A stretch of 8,117 nucleotides of DNA, taken from NCBI GenBank assembly GCA_946183715.1, contig CAMHDB010000080.1, forward strand, positions 1-8,117, in the 5' to 3' direction. The position numbers and the translations under genes are program-made. Of this stretch, positions 1 through 5,931 are shown piece after piece (within the stretch, counting starts at the first letter, position 1; every line of letters begins with the position of its first letter). The notes below the pieces were generated by a model that was not told the DNA's origin, did not search any database, and saw only the letters and a program-made list of their open reading frames with translations. The stretch comes from an uncultured Oscillibacter sp. (lineage in GTDB: Bacteria > Bacillota > Clostridia > Oscillospirales > Oscillospiraceae).

Positions 1-714
1 CTAGACCTCGTGACGACATTGCCCTCTGTCATCTACGAAGTCACGAAAACAGACGGAACCACGGTTCGTGTCGACAACCCCCACAATTACCCCGACCCGG
101 CGTCCATCGAACACGCGGAGGAACCCTATGTAAAGGTATCCATCATTACGCCCAACGACTACGTGGGGGCTATTATGCCGATGTGTCAGGACAGGCGCGG
201 GCAGTTCAAGGATATGCAATATCTTGATACGCGCCTTGTCGAGCTTCACTACGAAATGCCCCTCAACGAGATTATCTACGACTTTTTCGACACCCTCAAA
301 GCCAGTACGCGCGGCTACGCCTCCCTCGACTACGAGCTTTCGACGTACCGCCCGAGCGAACTCGTAAAAGTCAACCTGCTTGTCAACGGCGAACAGGTCG
401 ACGCGCTGAGCTTTATCGCGCACAAGGACAAGGCCTACGCCCGGGCGCGGAAGCTGTGCGAAAAGCTGAAAGAGAATATTCCGCGGCAGTTGTTTGAAGT
501 CCCGATACAGGCGGCTATCGGCGGGCGGATTATCGCGCGGGAGACGGTCAAGGCCATGCGAAAAGACGTACTCGCCAAGTGCTACGGCGGCGACATCACC
601 CGGAAGAAGAAACTCCTCGAAAAACAGAAAGAGGGCAAGAAGAAAATGCGCAGTCTGGGAAGCGTGCAGATTCCGACAGAGGCTTTTCTCGCCGTCCTCA
701 AACTCGACGAGTAA
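1..714 (+). CDS. lepA: Elongation factor 4 (LepA), C-terminal part, cut by the window start
   Basis: LepA is a ribosome-binding translational GTPase, also called EF4 or back-translocase, that acts on stalled or mis-translocated ribosomes. The reading frame is open from base 1 (LDLVTTLPSVIYEVTK...) and 237 residues are visible, so the GTPase domains lie outside the window. The first ~115 residues fit the EF-G domain V-like fold (EEPYVKVSIITPNDYVGAIM, then LNEIIYDFFDTLKASTRGYAS). The rest is the LepA-specific C-terminal domain, with the hallmark stretches VDALSFIAHKDKAY, IPRQLFEVPIQAAIGG, ARETVKAMRKDVLAKCYGGD and ITRKKKLLEKQKEGKKKMR. The protein ends normally at LAVLKLDE-stop, which is typical for the family, so the 3' end is intact. 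An internal GTG at position 10 could be taken for a start, but the homology runs through it. The next gene begins 14 bases downstream, suggesting cotranscription. Identification is very secure. Confidence 0.97.
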   Translation, partial: LDLVTTLPSVIYEVTKTDGTTVRVDNPHNYPDPASIEHAEEPYVKVSIITPNDYVGAIMPMCQDRRGQFKDMQYLDTRLVELHYEMPLNEIIYDFFDTLKASTRGYASLDYELSTYRPSELVKVNLLVNGEQVDALSFIAHKDKAYARARKLCEKLKENIPRQLFEVPIQAAIGGRIIARETVKAMRKDVLAKCYGGDITRKKKLLEKQKEGKKKMRSLGSVQIPTEAFLAVLKLDE

Positions 715-728
715 GAAGGTAATCCGGG

Positions 729-1157
729 ATGATGAAATCAGTTTTCTATCGCGTCATGAACTGGATTGCCTACACGCTGATTCTCTCGTTTCTGCCCATT
801 ATCATTCTTTTCATGCTCGCGGCGATTTTCGAGTATGATTTCACCTTGGAGGATGTGCTGGCGGACCTGTTTATTACCGCCTGCGGGTTCGCCGTCGCCA
901 TCCTTCGGGATACTATCGGAAGCGTGGACTTTGTCGGTCACTGTGTCCGCTATCTGATGATATGGGCCTGTATTCTGTCCTCCGTGTTCTTCGGCGGTTT
1001 GTATATTGCGCAGAGAGAAAACGCGCCTTTAAGTCCGGTTACAACGGACAATCTGCTTTGCGCGGCGGTCGCGCTTCTGGTTGCGATTGCGGTAGTAGGT
1101 ATTTGTACGCAAATCTATATGGAGTGGCTTTCGTTCCATTCGGATGACGCGGAATAA
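729..1157 (+). CDS. Hypothetical four-helix membrane protein
   Basis: I do not recognise this 142-residue protein. It has four likely membrane helices, at about residues 14-34, 43-60, 73-94 and 108-129. The N-terminus is short and basic and the C-terminus acidic (SFHSDDAE). No catalytic or ligand motif is visible. Cysteines fall in or near helices 2, 3 and 4. The start is one of two adjacent ATG codons (729 or 732), preceded by a modest AAGG about nine bases upstream. The gene lies 14 bases after lepA and 14 bases before a 56-residue membrane protein, so the two small membrane proteins are probably cotranscribed and may work together. That partnership is inferred from spacing only. Third-position GC is somewhat lower than in the azlCD and mgl genes. 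It is likely a real gene of unknown function. Confidence 0.75.
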   Translation: MMKSVFYRVMNWIAYTLILSFLPIIILFMLAAIFEYDFTLEDVLADLFITACGFAVAILRDTIGSVDFVGHCVRYLMIWACILSSVFFGGLYIAQRENAPLSPVTTDNLLCAAVALLVAIAVVGICTQIYMEWLSFHSDDAE

Positions 1158-1171
1158 AGGGAGGACAGAAT

Positions 1172-1342
1172 ATGGGAAGTGAGGTTATCGTTATTGCCAC
1201 GCTGTCTTTTTTGATGTTTAGCGCGGCTGTGCTGATTATGATGCTCTATACCATGAAAAAGGACGTGGAAAATAGGACAATCCATGCCAATCATATTGGC
1301 ATGGACGGCGGCACGGAAAAACCGTCGCAACAGGCGGAATAG
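1172..1342 (+). CDS. Small single-pass membrane protein (56 residues), hypothetical
   Basis: This short gene starts at ATG 1172 with a good ribosome binding site (GGGAGG at 1159-1164, seven bases upstream) and stops with TAG at 1340-1342. The product begins MGSEVIVIATLSFLMF and has one hydrophobic helix at about residues 4-26. A short charged tail follows (YTMKKDVENR) and ends GGTEKPSQQAE. With the basic residues after the helix, an N-out, C-in topology is plausible. I do not recognise a family. It sits 14 bases after the four-helix protein and 10 bases before azlC, so it could be an accessory subunit of either neighbour. A perfect 25-base inverted repeat lies inside its 3' half. The strong ribosome binding site and the fit between flanking genes argue that it is translated. 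Confidence 0.65.
   Translation: MGSEVIVIATLSFLMFSAAVLIMMLYTMKKDVENRTIHANHIGMDGGTEKPSQQAE
1281..1305 (+). repeat. Perfect inverted repeat, 11-base arms and 3-base loop, inside the small membrane-protein gene
   Basis: TCCATGCCAAT (1281-1291), loop CAT (1292-1294) and ATTGGCATGGA (1295-1305) form a perfect 11-base-pair hairpin. It encodes the segment TIHANHIGMDG of the 56-residue protein and ends 48 bases before the azlC start. No T-run follows, so it is not an ordinary terminator. It could be an mRNA structure affecting azlC expression, or a protein-binding palindrome. The symmetry is seen directly; a function is inferred. Confidence 0.6.
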
Positions 1343-1352
1343 GGGGAAACGC

Positions 1353-2075
1353 GTGTTACAAAAACACAGAATCGCATTAGCGAACGGCGCGCGCGACGGC
1401 GTGCCCATTGGCCTAGGCTATTTCGCGGTAGCGTTCTCGCTGGGAATCGCCGCCCGTAACGCCGGGCTATCCGCCGTACAGGGCTTCTTTTTGAGCTTTT
1501 TCGGCATGGCCTCCGCCGGGGAATACGCCGCCATTACCGTTATCGCCGCCGACGCCGCTTACGTCGAAATGGCCCTCGTGACACTGATTGCCAACGCGCG
1601 CTACTTGTTAATGAGTTTCGCGCTTAGCCAGCGTTTCGACCCCGCCGCGCCGTTACGGCACCGCCTCTTAGTCGGCTACTCCATCACCGACGAACTGTTT
1701 GGTATCGCCGTCGCACAGCCGAAACCCCTCGACCCGTGGTACTGCTACGGCTCCTATCTCGTGGCGATACCGTCATGGGCGACGGGTACGGCAGTCGGCG
1801 TCATCGCCGGGAATCTGCTCCCGGGACGCGTCGTCAGCGCGCTGAGCGTGGCACTGTTCGGAATGTTTATCGCCGTCGTCGTGCCCCCCGCCAAACGCGA
1901 CAAAGTCGTCGGACTGTTCGCGCTGTTGAGCTTCGCGGCGTCCTTTACGGCGTCGCGACTGCTCCCGGCGCTGTCCGGCGGCACGCGCACCATTCTGTTG
2001 ACGCTCCTGCTGTCCGGACTGGCGGCGGCGCTGTTCCCCGTACCCGACGACGACACGAAAGAGGCCCAATCATGA
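1353..2075 (+). CDS. azlC: AzlC, branched-chain amino acid exporter large subunit
   Basis: AzlC and AzlD together form an inner-membrane exporter of branched-chain amino acids; azaleucine resistance in Bacillus gave the name. This 240-residue protein has the usual family length. It shows the family N-terminus (GARDGVPIGLGYFAVAFSLGIAARNAGLS, residues 12-40), a conserved AGEYAAI segment near 55-61, NARYLLMSFALS at 81-92 and ITDELFG at 111-117. Hydrophobic segments then run to residue 230, followed by an acidic tail. The start is GTG 1353, chosen because AGGGGG (1341-1346) lies seven bases upstream and the family N-terminus follows at once. An upstream in-frame ATG at 1284 would add a basic stretch overlapping the small membrane-protein gene and has no family support. 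The stop overlaps the azlD start by ATGA, indicating translational coupling. Confidence 0.93.
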   Translation: MLQKHRIALANGARDGVPIGLGYFAVAFSLGIAARNAGLSAVQGFFLSFFGMASAGEYAAITVIAADAAYVEMALVTLIANARYLLMSFALSQRFDPAAPLRHRLLVGYSITDELFGIAVAQPKPLDPWYCYGSYLVAIPSWATGTAVGVIAGNLLPGRVVSALSVALFGMFIAVVVPPAKRDKVVGLFALLSFAASFTASRLLPALSGGTRTILLTLLLSGLAAALFPVPDDDTKEAQS

Positions 2076-2386
2076 AACATCAAATCTGGCTCTATCTGGC
2101 TGTCATGGCCGTGGTCTGCTACGCCATCCGCGTACTCCCCCTGACGCTCCTCCGCAAACGGATTCAAAACCGCTTCCTGCGCTCCTTCCTCTATTACGTC
2201 CCCTACGTGACGCTCTCCGTCATGACGTTCCCGGCCATTGTGGAGGCGACGCGCTCCCCTGTTGCGGGGGGCGTCGCGCTCGTGCTGGGGATACTGTTAG
2301 CGTGGGCGGGCGCGGGACTGTTCCCGGTAGCGGTGTCGTGCTGCGCGGTCGTGTTCGTACTCGAATGTTTTCTGGTGGCGGCATGA
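2072..2386 (+). CDS. azlD: AzlD, branched-chain amino acid exporter small subunit
   Basis: This 104-residue membrane protein is the usual partner of AzlC. Family features are visible: an N-terminal helix (about residues 5-20) ending in CYAIRVLPLTLL with the conserved R-x-LP, then FLRSFLYYVPYVTLSVMTFPA (36-55), and two more hydrophobic stretches at about 65-84 and 86-103. Start ATG 2072 overlaps the azlC stop (ATGA). No separate strong ribosome binding site is apparent, so translation probably depends on azlC. Its own stop overlaps the next gene's ATG in the same way. Length and order match the standard azlC-azlD pair. Confidence 0.92.
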   Translation: MKHQIWLYLAVMAVVCYAIRVLPLTLLRKRIQNRFLRSFLYYVPYVTLSVMTFPAIVEATRSPVAGGVALVLGILLAWAGAGLFPVAVSCCAVVFVLECFLVAA

Positions 2387-2991
2387 CCGACGATATGGAC
2401 ACCCTGCGGCGGCGTCTACTCGGACGCAAACCGGGCCTTCTCGGCGCGGCCCGCGCCTATGCCGTACTCTGTCCGCTTCTCGACGGCCCCGGCGGCCCCG
2501 AGTTACTCTACGAAGTACGGGCCGCCGGGATTCGTCAGGCGGGGGAGGTCTGTTTCCCGGGCGGGCGTATGGAACCCGGCGAGACGCCGCTGGAATGCGC
2601 CCTGCGCGAGACCGAAGAGGAACTGTCGATTCCCCGCGCGTGCGTCACGCCGTTCGGGGAGTTGGATTTCCTGTGCAACCAGCGCGGATTTCTGTTGCAC
2701 CCCGTCGCGGGCTACGTCAGCGCGGACGGACTGCGGCATTTGCAAGCGTCCCCGGCGGAGGTGTCGGAGACGTTTACCGTCCCGGTGTCGTACCTGCGCC
2801 GGACGCCGCCCGAACGCTACGCCTACGACCTGATTCCGCGCCCGCCCGACGATTTCCCCTACGAGGCGCTCGGGATACCCCGCGATTACCCGTGGGCGCG
2901 CGGGCGCGTGGAGGTACCCGTATGGCACTGGCGCGGGCGCGTCATTTGGGGCATGACCGCCCGCATTACGGCACACCTCATCGGCCTGTAA
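2383..2991 (+). CDS. Nudix hydrolase, probable CoA pyrophosphatase (NudL/YeaB type)
   Basis: The 202-residue protein carries a Nudix box at about residues 61-83: G61-x5-E67-x7-R75-E76-x2-E79-E80, with E79/E80 and E76 as expected metal ligands. The usual glycine near the end of the box is serine (ELSI). Immediately upstream is LL-x3-R-x4-R-x2-GEVCFPGG (41-61), which matches the UPF0035 signature of CoA pyrophosphatases: LL..R....R...G...FPGG. Such enzymes split CoA or its oxidised forms into 3',5'-ADP and phosphopantetheine. Substrate assignment is by motif only. ATG 2383 overlaps the azlD stop (ATGA), fixing the start; an upstream in-frame ATG at 2302 lies inside azlD. This is the last gene before a terminator. 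Why it is linked to AzlCD is not evident. Confidence 0.88.
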   Translation: MTDDMDTLRRRLLGRKPGLLGAARAYAVLCPLLDGPGGPELLYEVRAAGIRQAGEVCFPGGRMEPGETPLECALRETEEELSIPRACVTPFGELDFLCNQRGFLLHPVAGYVSADGLRHLQASPAEVSETFTVPVSYLRRTPPERYAYDLIPRPPDDFPYEALGIPRDYPWARGRVEVPVWHWRGRVIWGMTARITAHLIGL

Positions 2992-3008
2992 TATGACAAG
3001 CTATTCTG

Positions 3009-3103
3009 TTTGCCTCTCCGGCCCTGCGGGTCACCGCCCCGTTGACACGGAGGAGGCTTTTTTATCGTGCCTGACAGTTTCTTTGCCTCCCCCGCCGTGC
3101 GGG
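3009..3103 (+). repeat. Imperfect direct repeat, two 22-base copies (3009-3030 and 3082-3103)
   Basis: The two copies match at 19 of 22 bases and start with TTTGCCTC and end with TGCGGG; they lie 73 bases apart. The first copy forms the left arm of the terminator. The second forms its own hairpin at 3086-3108: CCTC-C-CCCG, loop CCGTG, CGGG-A-GAGG, with one C/A mismatch and no T-run. The GGGAGAGGTGTCACGAGG text after it resembles the palindromic intergenic repeats common in gut Oscillospirales genomes. That resemblance is from memory and unverified. Confidence 0.5.
3012..3063 (+). terminator. Rho-independent terminator after the lepA-to-Nudix gene run
   Basis: GCCTCTCCG (3012-3020) pairs with CGGAGGAGGC (3048-3057) with one bulged base, and TTTTTT (3058-3063) follows directly. 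The 27-base interior is GC-rich and can form further pairs. It begins 20 bases after the Nudix stop, as expected for the end of that transcript. Confidence 0.8.
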
Positions 3104-3152
3104 AGAGGTGTCACGAGGGGCGGGACTACGCAAAAATCTTGCGCCGGGGCGC

Positions 3153-3181
3153 TTGTCTTTCATGCAAAGATATGATATCAT
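3153..3181 (+). promoter_or_regulatory. Probable sigma-A promoter of the mgl operon
   Basis: TTGTCT (3153-3158) and TATCAT (3176-3181) are separated by exactly 17 bases and match the vegetative consensus at four and five of six positions. Transcription would start near 3188. It is the best candidate between the terminator and mglB. The overlapping TATGAT at 3171-3176 lacks a properly spaced -35 box. Confidence 0.55.
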
Positions 3182-3190
3182 GTCGACAAC

Positions 3191-3210
3191 GCGCCGGAGG
3201 CCTCCGGCGC
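3191..3210 (+). promoter_or_regulatory. Perfect 20-base palindrome at the predicted mgl transcription start
   Basis: GCGCCGGAGG is followed directly by its exact reverse complement CCTCCGGCGC. It starts about nine bases after the -10 box and ends 10 bases before the mglB ribosome binding site. It may be a repressor operator placed just downstream of the start point, or a hairpin at the mRNA 5' end. As RNA the innermost bases would have to open as a loop. The centre (GGCC) is unlike the central CG of LacI/GalR-type operators or catabolite-response elements. Confidence 0.6.
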
Positions 3211-3234
3211 AATCCAGATTGGAGGAAAGCACCC

Positions 3235-4338
3235 ATGAATGTGAAAAAAGTCCTTGCGCTCTTGCTGTCCCTGTGCATGGCCCTGTCGCTGGCCGCCTGC
3301 GGCGGTGGCGGCGGTGACGCCGCGTCCGGCGGCGACGATTCCGGCTCCAAGCCCGCCGGGGAAGTCTCCATTTTCTACTACACCTTCAACGACACGTATC
3401 TGTCCAGCGTCCGCTCCGCGATGGATTCCGCGCTCGCCGCCGCCGGGGTCAACTTCAACAACTACGACGGCAACAACATTCAGACCACCCAGACCGACTC
3501 CATTGATACCGCTATCGCCAAAGGCGCGTCCATCCTCGCCGTGAACCTCGTCGACACCGGCTCCAACGACGCCGCGCAGAATATCGTGGACAAGGCCAAG
3601 GCCCAGAATATCCCGGTCGTGTTCTTCAACCGCTCCGTGGAGGAATCCGTAGTCTCCAGCTACGACAACTGCGCTTTCGTCGGCACCGACTACACGCAGG
3701 CCGGCAAAATGCAGGGCGACATGATTGGCCAGTACCTCGTCGAGAACTACGACGCCGTAGACCTCAACGGCGACGGCGTGATTTCCTACGTCATGTTCAA
3801 GGGCGACGAAGCGAATCAGGAGGCCATTTACCGCACGCAGTACGGGCAGGAGAACGCCGACGCGGTTCTCACCGCCGCCGGAAAGCCCGCCCTGAAATTC
3901 TACGACGAGACGAATACAAACCGCTATCTGGTAGACCAGAACGGCGCGTGGTCTGCTCAGGCCGCCACCGACTATATGCAGACCATCCTCTCGCAGTATT
4001 CGGAGGCCAACAATAATATGGTCGAGCTGGTTATCGCCAACAACGACGAAATGGCCCTCGGCGCGATTGCCGCGCTCCAGAACGCCGGGTACAACTCCGA
4101 CGGCAAGACCGTCATCCCCGTATTCGGCGTGGACGCCACCGACGCCGCCCGCGCCGCCATCGACAACGGCAGTATGATTGGCACCATCAAGCAGGACGCC
4201 GAAGGCATGGCCAACGCGATTGTGACCATCATCACGAATTTCCAGAACGGCAACGACAAATTCGACGGCATCGACCCGAGCTATTTAGAGGGTACATGGC
4301 GCGTCAATATCCCCTACTCCGTCTACACCGGAGAATAA
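3235..4338 (+). CDS. mglB: Galactose/glucose-type sugar-binding lipoprotein (MglB family)
   Basis: This is the extracellular substrate-binding subunit of a sugar ABC importer, 367 residues, anchored as a lipoprotein. The signal peptide ends in a lipobox LAAC with the modified cysteine at residue 22, followed by a Gly/Asp/Ser linker to about 42. The rest is a periplasmic-binding-protein type I fold. It keeps the calcium loop of the glucose/galactose-binding protein (DLNGDGVIS, 176-184) with the distal Glu at 264. Aligned by eye to the E. coli sugar contacts, Asp53, Tyr55 (Phe in E. coli), Asn132, Arg200, Trp239, Asn270 and Asp300 are retained. The His, Asp and Asn contacts (E. coli 152, 154, 256) appear as Asn194, Glu196 and Gln320, so galactose itself is not certain. 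ATG 3235 follows GGAGG (3221-3225) by nine bases and begins a proper signal peptide. A longer frame from 3067 has no such support. Confidence 0.9.
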   Translation: MNVKKVLALLLSLCMALSLAACGGGGGDAASGGDDSGSKPAGEVSIFYYTFNDTYLSSVRSAMDSALAAAGVNFNNYDGNNIQTTQTDSIDTAIAKGASILAVNLVDTGSNDAAQNIVDKAKAQNIPVVFFNRSVEESVVSSYDNCAFVGTDYTQAGKMQGDMIGQYLVENYDAVDLNGDGVISYVMFKGDEANQEAIYRTQYGQENADAVLTAAGKPALKFYDETNTNRYLVDQNGAWSAQAATDYMQTILSQYSEANNNMVELVIANNDEMALGAIAALQNAGYNSDGKTVIPVFGVDATDAARAAIDNGSMIGTIKQDAEGMANAIVTIITNFQNGNDKFDGIDPSYLEGTWRVNIPYSVYTGE

Positions 4339-4354
4339 CGCTCACCGAACAGCT

Positions 4355-4384
4355 CGGAGTGTCCCGGATTCCCGGGGCGCTCCG
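4355..4384 (+). other. Strong intercistronic hairpin between mglB and mglA
   Basis: CGGAGTGTCCCGG (4355-4367), loop ATTC and CCGGGGCGCTCCG (4372-4384) form 13 consecutive pairs, including two G-U pairs. No T-run follows. Such structures after binding-protein genes commonly protect the upstream mRNA from 3' exonucleases or limit read-through, giving more binding protein than ATPase and permease. That role is inferred. Confidence 0.65.
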
Positions 4385-4402
4385 TCCCCATTCCGCGATA
4401 AC

Positions 4403-4408
4403 AGGAGG
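4403..4408 (+). promoter_or_regulatory. Ribosome binding site fixing the TTG start of mglA
   Basis: AGGAGG lies eight bases before TTG 4417. The next in-frame ATG, at 4447, is 38 bases away and would remove the first ten residues, so the TTG start is preferred. Confidence 0.75.
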
Positions 4409-4416
4409 GATATCTT

Positions 4417-5919
4417 TTGTCTAACAATCCAAACGTTCTTCTGCGCATGGAGGGCATAACGAAGTCGTTCCCCGGCGTCAAGGCGCTCGACGGCGTGTCG
4501 CTGACTGTCCGGGCCGGGACGGTTCACGCCCTCATGGGCGAGAACGGCGCGGGGAAGTCCACCCTCATGAAGTGCCTGTTCGGCGTCTACAGCAAGGACG
4601 GCGGGCACATTTACCTTGAGGGAAAGGAAATCAACTTCAAGAACTCCAAGGACGCCCTCGAAAACGGCGTCGCTATGGTTCATCAGGAATTGAATCAGGC
4701 CCTCAAACGGAACGTCATGGACAATATCTGGCTGGGGCGCTACCCCATGAACGGGCCTTTCGTCTCGGAGACGAAAATGTATCAGGATACCGTGGCGGTG
4801 TTCGACGACCTCGGAATCCACGTAGAGCCGACTACGATTATGTCGACCATGCCCGTATCGCAACGGCAGATGGTCGAAATCGCGAAGGCCGTCTCGTACA
4901 ACTCGAAAATCATCGTGTTCGACGAGCCGACTTCCTCCCTCACCGAAGAGGAAGTAGAACACCTGTTCCGCATTATCAATATGCTGCGCGACCGGGGCTG
5001 TGGCATTATCTACATCTCCCACAAGATGGACGAGATTCTCCGCATTTCCGACGACATTACCGTCATGCGCGACGGCACATGGGTCGCCACCGAACCCGTC
5101 GCCAATATGACGATGGACAAAATTATAAAGCTCATGGTCGGGCGCGAACTGACGAACCGTTTCCCGCCCAAAGAGAACGTAGTCAGTAAAGAAGTGTCGC
5201 TGTCCGTGCGGGGCCTGACGGGCATGTATTCGGCGCTGAGGGACGTATCATTCGACGCGCACAAGGGCGAAATCCTTGGCCTCGCGGGCCTCGACGGCTC
5301 CGGCAGAACCGAGACATTAGAGACGATTTTCGGGGCCGCCACGAAAAAGAGCGGAACCGTCACCCTGAACGGCAAGGACACCCCCAACCGCACGACCAAA
5401 GAGGCCGTCGCGAACGGCTACGCGCTTCTGACGGAGGAACGCCGCGCAACCGGCATTTTCGGCATACTGTCCATTCTGGAAAACACGGTCATTTCCAGTC
5501 TCAAGAACTATCTGCAAGGCGGATTCCTCAATCAGCGGAAGATGGAGGAGAGCACCGACTGGGCAATATCGGCCATGCGGATTAAGACGCCGAGCCAATC
5601 GACGCAGATACGCTCCCTGTCGGGCGGCAATCAGCAGAAAGTGATTCTGGGGCGCTGGCTGTTGACCAATCCGGAAGTGCTGTTACTCGACGAGCCGACG
5701 CGCGGTATTGACGTGGGCGCGAAGTACGAGATTTATCAGCTCATCATCGACCTCGCCAAACAGGGGAAAACTGTCCTGATGGTGTCCTCGGAAATGCCGG
5801 AACTGCTTGGCGTGTGCGACCGGATACTGGTCATGTCGGGCGGGCGGCTGGCCGGGGAAGTCAGCGCCAAAACCGCGACGCAGGAAGAAATTATGACCCT
5901 CGCGGCCAAGTACGTCTAA
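4417..5919 (+). CDS. mglA: Sugar ABC transporter ATP-binding protein (MglA family, two fused ATPase domains)
   Basis: MglA is the cytoplasmic energising subunit that hydrolyses ATP to drive MglC. At 500 residues it has the normal length of the RbsA/MglA/XylG class, with two nucleotide-binding domains in one chain. Domain 1 has Walker A GENGAGKST (41-49), a degenerate signature PVSQRQMVEIAKA (147-159), Walker B KIIVFDEP (164-171) and the switch His in YISHKMDE (H202). Domain 2 has the degenerate Walker A typical of the family (GLDGSGRTE, 291-299), signature LSGGNQQ (401-407), Walker B VLLLDEPTRGID (421-432) and SSEMPE instead of a switch histidine. This asymmetry, with one intact and one degenerate site, is usual for the class. 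Translation starts at TTG. The gene follows mglB by 78 bases containing a hairpin, and its stop overlaps the mglC ribosome binding site. Confidence 0.94.
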   Translation: MSNNPNVLLRMEGITKSFPGVKALDGVSLTVRAGTVHALMGENGAGKSTLMKCLFGVYSKDGGHIYLEGKEINFKNSKDALENGVAMVHQELNQALKRNVMDNIWLGRYPMNGPFVSETKMYQDTVAVFDDLGIHVEPTTIMSTMPVSQRQMVEIAKAVSYNSKIIVFDEPTSSLTEEEVEHLFRIINMLRDRGCGIIYISHKMDEILRISDDITVMRDGTWVATEPVANMTMDKIIKLMVGRELTNRFPPKENVVSKEVSLSVRGLTGMYSALRDVSFDAHKGEILGLAGLDGSGRTETLETIFGAATKKSGTVTLNGKDTPNRTTKEAVANGYALLTEERRATGIFGILSILENTVISSLKNYLQGGFLNQRKMEESTDWAISAMRIKTPSQSTQIRSLSGGNQQKVILGRWLLTNPEVLLLDEPTRGIDVGAKYEIYQLIIDLAKQGKTVLMVSSEMPELLGVCDRILVMSGGRLAGEVSAKTATQEEIMTLAAKYV

Positions 5920-5925
5920 GGAGGA
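5918..5925 (+). promoter_or_regulatory. Ribosome binding site of mglC overlapping the mglA stop codon
   Basis: AAGGAGGA begins within the mglA TAA stop (5917-5919) and lies six bases before GTG 5932. This fixes the GTG start and suggests that mglA and mglC translation are coupled. Confidence 0.8.
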
Positions 5926-5931
5926 ATCAAC

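Noticed and set aside
1..423. A 140-codon minus-strand frame opposite lepA
   Set aside because: LepA is certain in this stretch; the opposite frame shows no motif and has an atypical composition.
1284..1352. An upstream ATG extending AzlC by 23 residues
   Set aside because: The extension is an Arg/Asn-rich run overlapping the 56-residue gene and has no ribosome binding site; GTG 1353 does.
3042..3070. TTGACA at 3042-3047 as a perfect -35 box
   Set aside because: No -10-like hexamer lies at 16-18 bases spacing, and the motif is inside the terminator hairpin.
3162..3181. A catabolite-response (CcpA) site overlapping the mgl promoter
   Set aside because: ATGCAAAGATATGAT shares the first bases of the consensus but lacks the central CG and the symmetric right half.
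3067..3234. An upstream start (position 3067) extending MglB by 56 residues
   Set aside because: It would bury the lipoprotein signal peptide and cross the promoter and palindrome. ATG 3235 has a proper ribosome binding site.
4342..5022. A 226-codon minus-strand frame opposite the start of mglA
   Set aside because: It has the composition of an antisense shadow, no family features, and overlaps a certain ATPase gene.
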